Position numbers and translations under genes: made by a program
Assembly: GCA_916610825.1 (NCBI GenBank)
Contig: OU744447.1
Location: 31,508,561 to 31,572,560, forward strand
DNA: 64,000 bases
Direction of reading: 5' to 3'
Origin: Haliclystus octoradiatus
Taxonomy: Eukaryota > Cnidaria > Staurozoa > Stauromedusae > Haliclystidae
Part shown: positions 22,942-34,894 of the stretch, piece by piece
How the letters are laid out: every line of letters begins with the position of its first letter
How positions within the stretch are numbered: position 1 is the stretch's first letter
The notes under the pieces: generated by a model
The model's database searches: none
What the model was told of the DNA's origin: nothing
Seen by the model: only the letters and a program-made list of their open reading frames with translations

Positions 22942-23650
22942 TTTGGCTGTTAGTCAGACCTATCTGATACAATTGAGGCACAAACGCAACTATGACAATA
23001 AGATGCGATAGATGACAGACATTTTACAGTGTGATAATTTACATGACAAATGGAGAACATAGATAGGTCCTATGCATATCTACAAAAACGTCACCGATAT
23101 GGAATTTTTGATTTGCTGCATATTGTCGATAAAGTGACATAAGTAGATCCAATAATGACGAAATCTTTACATGGGCATTTTATGGCTTGGATTGTAATTG
23201 TCTGAATGGAAACAACCAACAAAACACATATAGGTCTAACAACTTTTATATCCACACACAAAAACATGAAAATAAATAATGCAATTGTATTCTGCAATTG
23301 TATTAAATAGCCCTGCTATACCATTATTAGGCCTACAGTGTTTCAAATATTAATCATTATTTATTTAAAAATTATTTGATGTATTAACCTGTAATCCAGA
23401 GGTTTTTTGTGAAACAGAATAAGGATGTTTTGACTAAAGCCTCATTTTTATTGTATACCCAGTAATATGTTAAGTGAAATTTAGCGTATGAAATAATTAC
23501 TGTTGTCTAAACTTTGCTCAGATTTGAATTTTTAAGGCCTGGGCAAACGATACGATTTTGTTGTACAACAGTAGACAAAAGACTTTGAAATCTTTTGTGA
23601 TTTTGTTTTATGACCATTTCATGAGGTGGCTAATAGTCCAGTCCCATAGT
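22942..23650. other. Non-coding gap between CDK20 and the foldback element
   Basis: No gene seen. A half-copy of the GGGCAAACGAT...GTTGTACAAC repeat also found at 39.8 kb lies at about 23538-23570. Confidence 0.45.
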
Positions 23651-23660
23651 GGAAAAGTGG
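23651..23660 (+). repeat. Left 10-bp direct duplication flanking the foldback element
   Basis: GGAAAAGTGG, repeated on the same strand at 34882-34891. Both copies sit the same distance from the aligned inverted ends. Confidence 0.7.
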
Positions 23661-23929
23661 ATTACATGTTTTAATGAAGAAAAGTTTTATGTAGAAAATT
23701 TTATTTTTGCGATTTTCTACGTTAAATTTCCACGATAACCGCCATTTTGTAAATTTTTCTACGTTAAACTTAAAATTTTCCCGCGCGAGAACAATAAATA
23801 ACACGCGCGATTTTTAAAATTTTCTCGAAGAGTTTATGTAGAAAAGCGGGAAATGTCTAAATAAACAATTGAAAAATGACTCCAATAAATGCGCCACGTC
23901 GTTTTACTCTGTTATCATCTACCGTTGCT

Positions 23930-25270
23930 TTGGGTAAACTCATCGGGAAACATTTTCCCCATTAACCTCATCGGGAAACAAGCCGATATTCTTTACTATT
24001 AACACGTATAATTTAATCCAAACAAATTCATGGTTAATAACTATAATTCGTAAGTAGTACTTCATATAAAGGTGCATCAGTATAATACCTTTCTAAAATG
24101 CACAAAAGTTCGTATCTTTACGGGTTTTATCATCGACTTCTCAATTTTCCTCATTAAACTTATTTGTACAAAAGCCGATATTCTTTACTAATAAACACGT
24201 ATAATTTAATCCAAACAAATTCATCGCTTAACAACTATAACTCGTAAGTAATACTTCATATAGAGGTGCATCAGTATAATTCCTTGCTCTAGTGCACAAA
24301 AGTTCGTATCTTTACGGGTTTTTTCATGGACTTATAGATTTCCTCATTAAACTTATCGGTACAATAGCCGATATTCTTTGCTATTAAACTTATCGATACG
24401 AAAGCCGATATTCTTTGCCATTAAACACGTATAATTTAATCCAAACAAATTCATGGTGAATAACTATAATTCGTAAGTAATACTTCATATAAAGGTGCAT
24501 CAGTATAATACCTTTCTAAAATGCACAAAAGTTCGTATCTTTACGGGTTTTATCATCGACTTCTCAATTTTCCTCATTAAACTTATTTGTACAAAAGCCG
24601 ATATTCTTTACTAATAAACACGTATAATTTAATCCAACAAATTCATCGCTAACAACTATAACTCGTAAGTAATAATTCATATAGAGGTGCATCAGTATAA
24701 TACCTTGCTCTAGTGCACAAAAGTTAGTATCTTTACAGGTTTTATCATCGACTTATTAATTTTCCTCATTAAACTTATCGCTACAAAAGCCGATATTCTT
24801 TACTATTAAATACGTATAATTTCATCCAAACAAATTCATGGTTAATAATTATAATTGGTAGCTAATACTTCACAAATAAGTGTATCAATAGAATACCTTG
24901 CTATAGTGCACAAATGTCCGTGTCTTGACCGGCTTTATCATCAACTCATTAATTTTTCTCATTAAACTTAGGCTATCAGGATTTTTTTACTACTGAACAC
25001 TTGTATTTCAATCCGATTTTAATCAAAACAAGTAATTTAGAAATAGCTATAATTGGTAGCTAATACTTCCGTTTCTTAAAGGGATTTTTCATCAACTTAT
25101 CCATTTTCCTGATTAAACTTATCGGTTAATTCCCTATCGCGATATTCTAAGTCACTATTTATCACCTGTAGTTTAATCGAAGCATTTAATTTATGGAATG
25201 ATTATGGTAAATAACTATAATTGCTAGTTATTACTTCACTTTTCTACTTAAATCCGATACAGTCTAAAAA
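23930..25270 (-). repeat. Left inverted arm: ~192-bp tandem repeats
   Basis: The landmark GCCGATATTCTTT falls at 23982, 24174, 24367, 24404, 24597 and 24789, giving a 192-193-bp period plus one 37-bp partial duplication. Copies decay towards 25270. Each unit is the reverse complement of the right-arm unit (TCCTCATTAAACTTATCGGT here, ACCGATAAGTTTAATGAGGA there). Confidence 0.85.
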
Positions 25271-25496
25271 CTACATTTACAGATATGTATTCATCGGTAA
25301 TGCCTCATTCTAATTTCAGAGACGTATAAATTTTGGAGAAAATGGAAGACCGGCATTTTGAAAAACCCTAAGATACAACCTAGATCAACTCCATTGGCTG
25401 TATCTAATGATAAATACATGATGTATTTTCAAAAATCTTTTCCATTGTCTCGACTACACATCTAAGAACTACATATAATAATATATCCATTTATCG

Positions 25497-25527
<31 letters not shown>

Positions 25528-25528
25528 T
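25497..25528. repeat. (CAT)n microsatellite
   Basis: About ten CAT/TCA units followed by TTTATTCAG. Confidence 0.9.
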
Positions 25529-25804
25529 TATTCAGAACTTGAATAAGCTAAAAGCTTTTTTTCACAAGACTGATTGGATAGACCTACTACAAGTTGGAGA
25601 AAGGGACAACCTGCAATGACTGTATCTGAATAGAAGCATAATATATTTTCATGAAAGCTTTCTAAATACGATGAACATCTATACTAAGAGCATATATAGT
25701 AGTATGGAGTCATCAGCACGCCTCGTTCTGATTTGAGAGATACAAGTTGGGGAAAGTGAGAAAACCAGCATTAAGAAAAACACCTAAAATACCCCTCATG
25801 ATAT

Positions 25805-27300
25805 TGATTGATTGATTGATTTTTATTTGTCAAATGAAATAATAGTTTGACTGGCAAACACTGGTAAGTTACATATAGCTTACACTTACATTGGAGCCTA
25901 AATTTGAAATACAACATGATAATAATTAAAAGCTAACTCTACAAAAATTTGAAAAATTTATTCGGTCTAAAGTTTTTTTAAACGTAACAAAAGGGGCAGT
26001 AACTAATGATTCTGGTAATGAGTTCCATATTGGTATTACGCGGTTTGCAAATATATTAGCTACAGTGTTATTAACAGGTAAATGCCTTTGATATAATTTC
26101 TGAGAATGTCCTCTAGTTTTGGTTTTGTGAGAGGCAAGAAACATTTCTTTTTTTAAATCAACCATTCCATTAACAACTTTGTAAACCATACATAGATCGG
26201 CGTAAATTCGCCGAACTTCTAAAGAAAGCCAAACCTAGCATCTTAAGTCGAGTACAATAATCAGAATTATCAGAATTTGAACATTTTCGGCATACGCGTT
26301 TTGTAAATCTCTGTTTAACTTTTTCTATGCATTTAACATCTTTTAATAAATAAGGACTCCATACTGGCATGATACTGGTGAGTTAGACTCCAATATAGGA
26401 CGTACATACGTTGTATAGGCTTTTATTAGACATCTATGGTCTTTAGAAGAGAAACAGTTGAATATATATATATAAGGTAAGATGCTGAATGAGCTTTACC
26501 AGCGATTTTAGCATAGTGACTTGATGACCTTAAATCAGAACATATAATAACACCAAGATCTCTAACTTTATCTATTCTAACAACTTCTTCACTATTCAGA
26601 TAATATTTGCATATGGATAAGTTCTTATTTCCAAAAGAGATAGCATCGCATTTTCCTATGGCGATTTGAAGTTGCCAGGCATTTGCCCAATCACAAAAAG
26701 CGTCAAGCGTGTATTGGAGTGCATTATCGTCTGAGTTATTGTAACGACCAACTGAAAATTTAGCATCAGCAGCGAAAAGTTCAACTTCACAATTCTGCTT
26801 TAAACAAGAATCAATGTCATTTACATAAATTAGAAACAATAAAGGTCCCAAAACAGAGCCCTGCGGTACCCCGCTAGTAACATTTTTTGATGACGATAAA
26901 GAATTTCCAATAACTACTTGTTGCGAACGACCATTTAAATAGCTTTCTAACCAATTCAAAAGCTCAAAACGTATGCTTTGAGTTTTGAAAGTAATTTTGA
27001 ATGAGTGACAGTGTCAAATGCTTTTTTGAAATCTATATAAACTGCATCTACTCGCGCTCGTATGTTGATCACGTCACACCATTCATTGATTGTTAATAAC
27101 AACTGAGTACATGTAGATCTTCGGCGAAAAAAACCACGTTGCTTGTCGGTGATAAGATTATTACTGAGAAGAAAGCAAAGTAATTCATCGTGTAGACCTT
27201 TTTCCATTACTTTACAGGCAATACATATGTTAGAGATATTGGACGATAGTTCTGTTTCTTTGATGATAGTCCCTTTTTATAAAGTGGAATGACTAGAGCG
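25805..27300 (-). pseudogene. CR1/jockey-like LINE reverse transcriptase fragment
   Basis: Minus strand, 5'-truncated at about 27300. Reverse transcriptase motifs in order: VIPLYKKG ... NYRPISLT, RSTCTQLLLTINEW, VYIDFKKAFDTV, SGVPQGSVLGPLLFLIYVND, then LFAADAKFS where the usual catalytic box is FADD. The second residue is Ala, so the polymerase would be dead. A C-terminal part has IPIWNSLPESLV (near 26050). At least two frameshifts (near 26960 and 27215) separate the pieces. The 3' end carries a short (AATC)n tail near 25805-25825, typical of CR1-type LINEs. Confidence 0.85.
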
Positions 27301-27319
27301 GTTTTAAGGATATATTATG

Positions 27320-27415
27320 ACATGATATGATATGATATATGATATGATATGATATGATATGATATGATATGATATGATATGATATGATATGATATGTTGT
27401 TGTTGTTGTTGTTGT
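27320..27415. repeat. (ATGAT)n then (GTT)n microsatellites
   Basis: An ATGAT/TATGA pentanucleotide array to about 27394 runs straight into (TTG)n. A second ATGAT array is at 28716-28768. Confidence 0.9.
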
Positions 27416-27673
27416 CACTTTAATATCAATATACCCAATTTTACAGGATGTGTGATAATTACATAATTATGTTCTATTTATATAACATATATGTATATAC
27501 AATATTTATTTTATTTATTTATTTATTATTATTATTTTTTTACAATGATAGTAACTATTAACAATCCTAATAAAATAACTGACCAATTATTACAAATCTG
27601 GTATAATATGTGATAATTATTAATTATTCTACCATTGTTTAATACAACCAAAATATAGTATAATCTAATATCA

Positions 27674-28570
27674 TTTTTTTTTTTTTTTTTTTTTAAATAT
27701 TTTATAAGCCTCTTGCACGATAAGAATTGAGTACAAATGCCCCAAGAACATTGTTCACGATAGTAGGTGGATCCGAGAATAAGAAGTGAATCTTTTCTTC
27801 AGTTGTCGACGAGCTAAAACTACTATATACATTCTATTTATTGCATTATAGAAGGATATCCTATTATTATGGTTTGAAGAACAGAAAAAGAGAAGATGAA
27901 TTTCGTCATCAATATCATCTTTGTTGCAAACTGGACACAGGAGATCTTCGTATGGGATACCAATATGGCGTCCTGTCTGTACAGTTAATTTATGAGAACT
28001 TACTCTCAGTTTAGTTAACGTTATCCTAGCTTTTGTATGAGGTATAAGTAGGTAGTTTTCGATTTGAAACTTTGATGTAATTTTTCGGTAAAAGTTCAAT
28101 TGATTAGAGTTTTGATTAGCGGAGAGATTATTTTCAAATAATTGAATAAATTTATGCGTCAAATCTTGCTCTACTGCTTTTATAAATAAGTTTTGAGAAG
28201 TCAAGGTTGATAAATCCTTATTGCAAAGGAGTGTAAAATCAACTCCAACTTCTCTCAAAATATTTTTGACATTTGCAAGCCAAGTAAGGGGGGAACTATC
28301 TAAGACTTGTTCTCCAAAAGCTTTATATACTAGTGAATTTTGATCAGAGTTTAACAAATGAATACAGTATTTAATTATTTTAACGTTAACATCGATATTT
28401 AATGGTAATAATGCTAAGTCACCGCGTATCGCAGTCAGGGTAACATTCTTTGGTGCATTTAGCATACTACGCATTACTTTTTTTTGAAAGGCTTCTAATG
28501 GGTATGATATGTTTGTATCTATGTATGTATTTTGTAGCACAATGGCTAACAGGCAAATAAACAAAGGAGG
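27674..28570 (-). pseudogene. 3' part of a second non-LTR retrotransposon with poly(A) tail
   Basis: Open frame of 269 codons on the minus strand (28564-27755). It matches the C-terminal region typical of jockey/CR1-like endonuclease-reverse transcriptases: FQKKVMRSMLNAPKN, a long helical region, then a Cys/His knuckle (CPVCNKDDIDDEIHLLFFC). A run of 21 T at 27674-27694 is the poly(A) tail on this strand. The reverse transcriptase part is missing, so this is a 5'-truncated insertion. The N-terminal Met is probably internal. Confidence 0.78.
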
Positions 28571-28715
28571 ATATTTTTAAATGTATCCTCACTTACATGT
28601 GACCTTTAAAAAAAAGTATATATATATAAAGAAAACTATGTTATCAGAAATAATTAACAGGCAAAGGTGAGATAGGGATTCCGAGATATTTAGGGATTCC
28701 GAGGGATTTAGAGAT

Positions 28716-28768
28716 ATGATATGATATGATTTGATATGATATGATATGTTATGATATGATATGATATA
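28716..28768. repeat. (ATGAT)n microsatellite, second array
   Basis: TATGA/ATGAT pentanucleotide repeats with a few changes, same unit as the array at 27320. Confidence 0.88.
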
Positions 28769-29419
28769 TTTTGTCATTTTGTTGAATCATAAATAATCAT
28801 TATATTTTGTCATAAATCTAAAGGTTTCTAGTTAAAACATGAATATGACCCTATCATTTATTAATTTGTTATATGCATAAATACCGTATATGACATATAG
28901 TATCAGGTTAACAACTATGAATGTAAAGATATGTATCTATACATTAGCTATGTGATGTAATACTATACGACTGATTAATTTATCTATATAATAACTTTGC
29001 AAAATGATGACAAATTCAATGATCGTAGTTTCTCCTTGAATTGAGCAATAGTTTTTGATGTAAATATCACCCGTCAGATTGTTCCACCAGGGTATTATAG
29101 GGTAGTATTAACTTGGATTATCTATTGATAAATCTACAAGGTTATGCCTGATGTCAATATCAACCTAGATTGCTGCTAGTAAATATAGACTTGATATTTT
29201 TTAATTCAGTTTTTTTAAATCACTTCGATACATGCCTGCGTATGATATACTATAACAGCGAATTAATAGGGAATTGTATCGGCGGTTATAGTGTGAGAGA
29301 CATTTAAAGTCGAAAAAGTGAAAAACCAGCATTTTTTTCAAATTCTGAAAAGTGGTGAAATCACACTTAGGTTGACCTAGATTGCTGCTACAGCGTAACT
29401 CGCTTAAGTGCAAGTCAAA

Positions 29420-32400
29420 TTTGCCAAAGGTTTTCATTGCATTTGTGCATTATAGCAAGGTATGATACTGATACACCTTTGTGTGAAGAATTAGCTACAA
29501 ATTGGAGTTATTTTAAAATGACTTGTTTTGATCAAAATCGGGGTAAATTGCACGTGTTCAGTAGTAAAAAATCCTGATTTGAACCGATAAGTTTAATGAG
29601 GAAAATGAATAAGTCGATGAAAAAACCCTTTAATATACAAACTTTTGTGCATTATAGCAAGGTATGATACTGATACACCTTTGTGTGAAGAATTAGCTAC
29701 AAATTGGAGTTATTTCAAAATGACTTGTTTTGATCAAAATCGGGGTAAATTACACGTGTTCAGTAGTAAAAAATCCTGATTTGAACCGATAAGTTTAATG
29801 AGGAAAATGAATAAGTCGATGAAAAAACCCTTTAATATACAAACTTTTGTGCATTATAGCAAGGTATGATAGTGATACACTTTTGTGTGAAGAATTAGCT
29901 ACAAATTTGAGTTATTTCAAAATGACTTGTTTTGATCAAAATCGGGGTAAATTACACGTGTTCAGTAGTAAAAAATCCTGATTTCAACCGATAAGTTTAA
30001 TGAGGAAAATGAATAATTCGATGAAAAAGCCGTTTAAGATACGAACTTCTGTGCACTATAGCAAGGTATTATACTGATACACATTTGTGTGAAGTATTAG
30101 CTAGCAATTATAGCGATTAACCATGAATTGGCGTGGATTAAACTACATGAGTTTAGTACTGATCAAAAAATCCTGAAATGAACCGATAAGTTTAATGAGG
30201 AAAATGAATAAGTCGATGAAAAAACCCTTTAATATACAAACTTTTGTGCATTATAGCAAGGTATGATAGTGATACACTTTTGTGTGAAGAATTAGCTACA
30301 AATTTGAGTTATTTCAAAATGACTTGTTTTGATCAAAATCGGGGTAAATTACACGTGTTCAGTAGTAAAAAATCCTGATTTCAACCGATAAGTTTAATGA
30401 GGAAAATGAATAATTCGATGAAAAAGCCGTTTAAGATACGAACGTTTGTGCACTATAGCAAGGTATTATACTGATACACATTTGTGTGAAGTATTAGCTA
30501 GCAATTATAGCGATTAACCATGAATTGGCGTGGATTAAACTACATGAGTTTAGTACTGATCAAAAAATCCTGATTTGAACCGATAAGTTTAATGAGGAAA
30601 ATGAATAAGTCGATGAAAAAACCCTTTAATATACAAACTTTTGTGCATTATAGCAAGGTATGATAGTGATACACTTTTGTGTGAAGAATTAGCTACAAAT
30701 TTGAGTTATTTCAAAATGACTTGTTTTGATCAAAATCGGGGTAAATTACACGTGTTCAGTAGTAAAAAATCCTGATTTCAACCGATAAGTTTAATGAGGA
30801 AAATGAATAATTCGATGAAAAAGCCGTTTAAGATACGAACTTCTGTGCACTATAGCAAGGTATTATACTGATACACATTTGTGTGAAGTATTAGCTAGCA
30901 ATTATAGCGATTAACCATGAATTGGCGTGGATTAAACTACATGAGTTTAGTACTGATCAAAAAATCCTGAAATGAAACGATAAGTTTAATGAGGAAAATG
31001 AATAAGTCGATGAAAAAACCCTTTAATATACAAACTTTTGTGCATTATAGCAAGGTATGATAGTGATACACTTTTGTGTGAAGAATTAGCTACAAATTTG
31101 AGTTATTTCAAAATGACTTGTTTTGATCAAAATCGGGGTAAATTACACGTGTTCAGTAGTAAAAAATCCTGATTTCAACCGATAAGTTTAATGAGGAAAA
31201 TGAATAATTCGATGAAAAAGCCGTTTAAGATACGAACGTTTGTGCACTATAGCAAGGTATTATACTGATACACATTTGTGTGAAGTATTAGCTAGCAATT
31301 ATAGCGATTAACCATGAATTGGCGTGGATTAAACTACATGAGTTTAGTACTGATCAAAAAATCCTGATTTGAACCGATAAGTTTAATGAGGAAAATGAAT
31401 AAGTCGATGAAAAAACCCTTTAATATACAAACTTTTGTGCATTATAGCAAGGTATGATAGTGATACACTTTTGTGTGAAGAATTAGCTACAAATTTGAGT
31501 TATTTCAAAATGACTTGTTTTGATCAAAATCGGGGTAAATTACACGTGTTCAGTAGTAAAAAATCCTGATTTCAACCGATAAGTTTAATGAGGAAAATGA
31601 ATAATTCGATGAAAAAGCCGTTTAAGATACGAACTTCTGTGCACTATAGCAAGGTATTATACTGATACACATTTGTGTGAAGTATTAGCTAGCAATTATA
31701 GCGATTAACCATGAATTGGCGTGGATTAAACTACATGAGTTTAGTACTGATCAAAAAATCCTGAAATGAACCGATAAGTTTAATGAGGAAAATGAATAAG
31801 TCGATGAAAAAACCCTTTAATATACAAACTTTTGTGCATTATAGCAAGGTATGATAGTGATACACCTTTGTGTGAAGAATTAGCTACAAATTTGAGTTAT
31901 TTCAAAATGACTTGTTTTGATCAAAATCGGGGTAAATTACACGTGTTCAGTAGTAAAAAATCCTGATTTCAACCGATAAGTTTAATGAGGAAAATGAATA
32001 ATTCGATGAAAAAGCCGTTTAAGATACGAACGTTTGTGCACTATAGCAAGGTATTATACTGATACACATTTGTGTGAAGTATTAGCTAGCAATTATAGCG
32101 ATTAACCATGAATTGGCGTGGATTAAACTACATGAGTTTAGTACTGATCAAAAAATCCTGATTTGAACCGATAAGTTTAATGAGGAAAATGAATAAGTCG
32201 ATGAAAAAACCCTTTAATATACAAACTTTTGTGCATTATAGCAAGGTATGATAGTGATACACTTTTGTGTGAAGAATTAGCTACAAATTTGAGTTATTTC
32301 AAAATGACTTGTTTTGATCAAAATTCGGGGTAAATTACACGTGTTCAGTAGTAAAAAATCCTGATTTCAACCGATAAGTTTAATGAGGAAAATGAATAAT

Positions 32401-34480
32401 TCGATGAAAAAGCCGTTTAAGATACGAACTTCTGTGCACTATAGCAAGGTATTATACTGATACACATTTGTGTGAAGTATTAGCTAGCAATTATAGCGAT
32501 TAACCATGAATTGGCGTGGATTAAACTACATGAGTTTAGTACTGATCAAAAAATCCTGAAATGAACCGATAAGTTTAATGAGGAAAATGAATAAGTCGAT
32601 GAAAAAACCCTTTAATATACAAACTTTTGTGCATTATAGCAAGGTATGATAGTGATACACCTTTGTGTGAAGAATTAGCTACAAATTTGAGTTATTTCAA
32701 AATGACTTGTTTTGATCAAAATCGGGGTAAATTACACGTGTTCAGTAGTAAAAAATCCTGATTTCAACCGATAAGTTTAATGAGGAAAATGAATAATTCG
32801 ATGAAAAAGCCGTTTAAGATACGAACTTCTGTGCACTATAGCAAGGTATTATACTGATACACATTTGTGTGAAGTATTAGCTAGCAATTATAGCGATTAA
32901 CCATGAATTGGCGTGGATTAAACTACATGAGTTTAGTACTGATCAAAAAATCCTGAAATGAACCGATAAGTTTAATGAGGAAAATGAATAAGTCGATGAA
33001 AAAACCCTTTAATATACAAACTTTTGTGCATTATAGCAAGGTATGATAGTGATACACCTTTGTGTGAAGAATTAGCTACAAATTTGAGTTATTTCAAAAT
33101 GACTTGTTTTGATCAAAATCGGGGTAAATTACACGTGTTCAGTAGTAAAAAATCCTGATTTCAACCGATAAGTTTAATGAGGAAAATGAATAATTCGATG
33201 AAAAAGCCGTTTAAGATACGAACTTTTGTGCACTATAGCAAGGTATTATACTGATACACATTTGTGTGAAGTATTAGCTAGCAATTATAGCGATTAACCA
33301 TGAATTGGCGTGGATTAAACTACATGAGTTTAGTACTGATCAAAAAATCCTGAAATGAGCCGATATGTTTAATGAGGAAAATGAATAAGTCGATGAAAAA
33401 ACCCTTTAATATACAAACTTTTGTGCATTATAGCAAGGTATGATAGTGATACACCTTTGTGTGAAGAATTAGCTACAAATTTGAGTTATTTCAAAGTGAC
33501 TTGTTTTGATCAAAATCGGAGTAAATTACACTTGTTCAGTAGTAAAAAATCCTGATTTGAACCGATAAGTTTAATGAGGAAAATGAATAAGTCGATGAAA
33601 AAACCCTTTAATATACAAACTTTTGTGCGCTATAGCAAGGTATGATACTGATACACCTTTGTGTGAAGAATTAGCTACAAATTGGAGTTATTTCAAAATG
33701 ACTTGTTTTGATCAAGATCGGGGTAAATTAGACGTGTTCAGTAGTAAAAAATCCTGATTTGAACCGATAAGTTTAATGAGGAAAATGAATAAGTCGATGA
33801 AAAAACCCTTTAATATACAAACTTTTGTGCACTATAGCAAGGTATGATACTGATACACCTTTGTGTGAAGAATTAGCTACAAATTGGAGTTATTTCAAAA
33901 TGACTTGTTTTGATCAAAATCGGAGTAAATTACACTTGTTCAGTAGTAAAAAATCCTGATTTGAACCGATAAGTTTAATGAGGAAAATGAATAAGTCGAT
34001 GAAAAAACCCTTTAATATACAAACTTTTGTGCGCTATAGCAAGGTATGATACTGATACACCTTTGTGTGAAGAATTAGCTACAAATTGGAGTTATTTCAA
34101 AATGACTTGTTTTGATCAAGATCGGGGTAAATTAGACGTGTTCAGTAGTAAAAAATCCTGATTTGAACCGATAAGTTTAATGAGGAAAATGAATAAGTCG
34201 ATGAAAAAGCTGTAAAAGATACGAACTTTTGTGCACTATAGCAACGTATGATACGGATACACCTTTGTATGAAGTATTACTCACGAATTATAGTTATTAA
34301 CGATGAATTTGTTTGGATTAAATTATACGTGTTTATTAGTAAAGAATATCGGCTATTGTACCGATAAGTTTAATGAGGAAAATTAAGAAGTCGATGATAA
34401 AACTGTTTAAGATACGAACTTTTGTGCACTATAGCAAGGTATTATACTGATGTACCTTTATATGAAGAAATAGCTATAAC
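29420..34480 (+). repeat. Right inverted arm: nested higher-order tandem array
   Basis: Monomers of ~197-202 bp. Between about 30.0 and 33.4 kb two monomer types alternate as a 397-bp dimer: the landmark ACCCTTTAATATACAAAC falls at 30225, 30622, 31019, 31416, 31813, 32210, 32608, 33005 and 33402. Dimers further alternate in two variants (GAACTTCTGTG versus GAACGTTTGTG; CCTGAAATGA versus CCTGATTTGA) over about 30.0-32.4 kb, a 794-bp period. Outer monomers (33.6-34.0 kb) are spaced 202 bp. The outermost copies near 34.2-34.45 kb look most like the left arm. Confidence 0.93.
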
Positions 34481-34881
34481 GATTATGGTTATATTGTGAT
34501 GGTTAATCATTTTCGACATAAACTTATTCCTGGATTGTGAAACTTTCCGATCTAATCCCTACTGTTTCACACGTTAATGATATTCGTTGCAAACTTCGTA
34601 GATTCAGTATAATTGATAAGAACATGTTCATAAAGTTTAATCTATATTTATTAATTCGATTAATCAATGTAGATTCTCCATTAACTATGTTTTCGAATTG
34701 TTGTTATAATAAACCGCATTTACTTAAATTATTTCCCACATTTTGAAAAAAAATCGCATTTTTACGATATTTTTCCGCTTTTCTCTATTAAACATTTTTC
34801 AAACGCGGCGGATTTTTCGGCGTTAAACTTTTCTTCATTAAACTTTTCTACATTAAACTTTTCTCCATAAAGACAAACTTC

Positions 34882-34891
34882 GGAAAAGTGG
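34882..34891 (+). repeat. Right 10-bp direct duplication flanking the foldback element
   Basis: GGAAAAGTGG, identical to 23651-23660. Confidence 0.7.
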
Positions 34892-34894
34892 CAT

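Larger units (their letters stand above)
23661..34881. mobile_element. 11.2-kb foldback-like element with satellite-type inverted arms
   Basis: The left end (ATTACATGTTTTAATGAAG) and the complement of the right end (GAAGTTTGTCTTTATGGAG) align without gaps and are followed by a shared AAAAGTTT.ATGTAGAAAA block. Inside each end lie tandem arrays of one repeat family in opposite orientation: about 23.93-25.27 kb (left) and 29.42-34.48 kb (right). A 10-bp direct repeat GGAAAAGTGG flanks the whole. The centre (25.3-29.4 kb) holds two LINE fragments and microsatellites but no transposase that I can see, so this copy is probably non-autonomous. The layout resembles foldback elements; the superfamily is unknown. 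Confidence 0.7.

Noticed and set aside
29420..34480. CRISPR-like regular spacing
   Set aside because: The whole unit repeats with no unique spacers, units are ~200 bp and the sequence is animal. This is a satellite-type array.
34537..34746. 69-codon frame in the right end of the foldback element
   Set aside because: AT-rich repeat-derived sequence with no recognisable protein.
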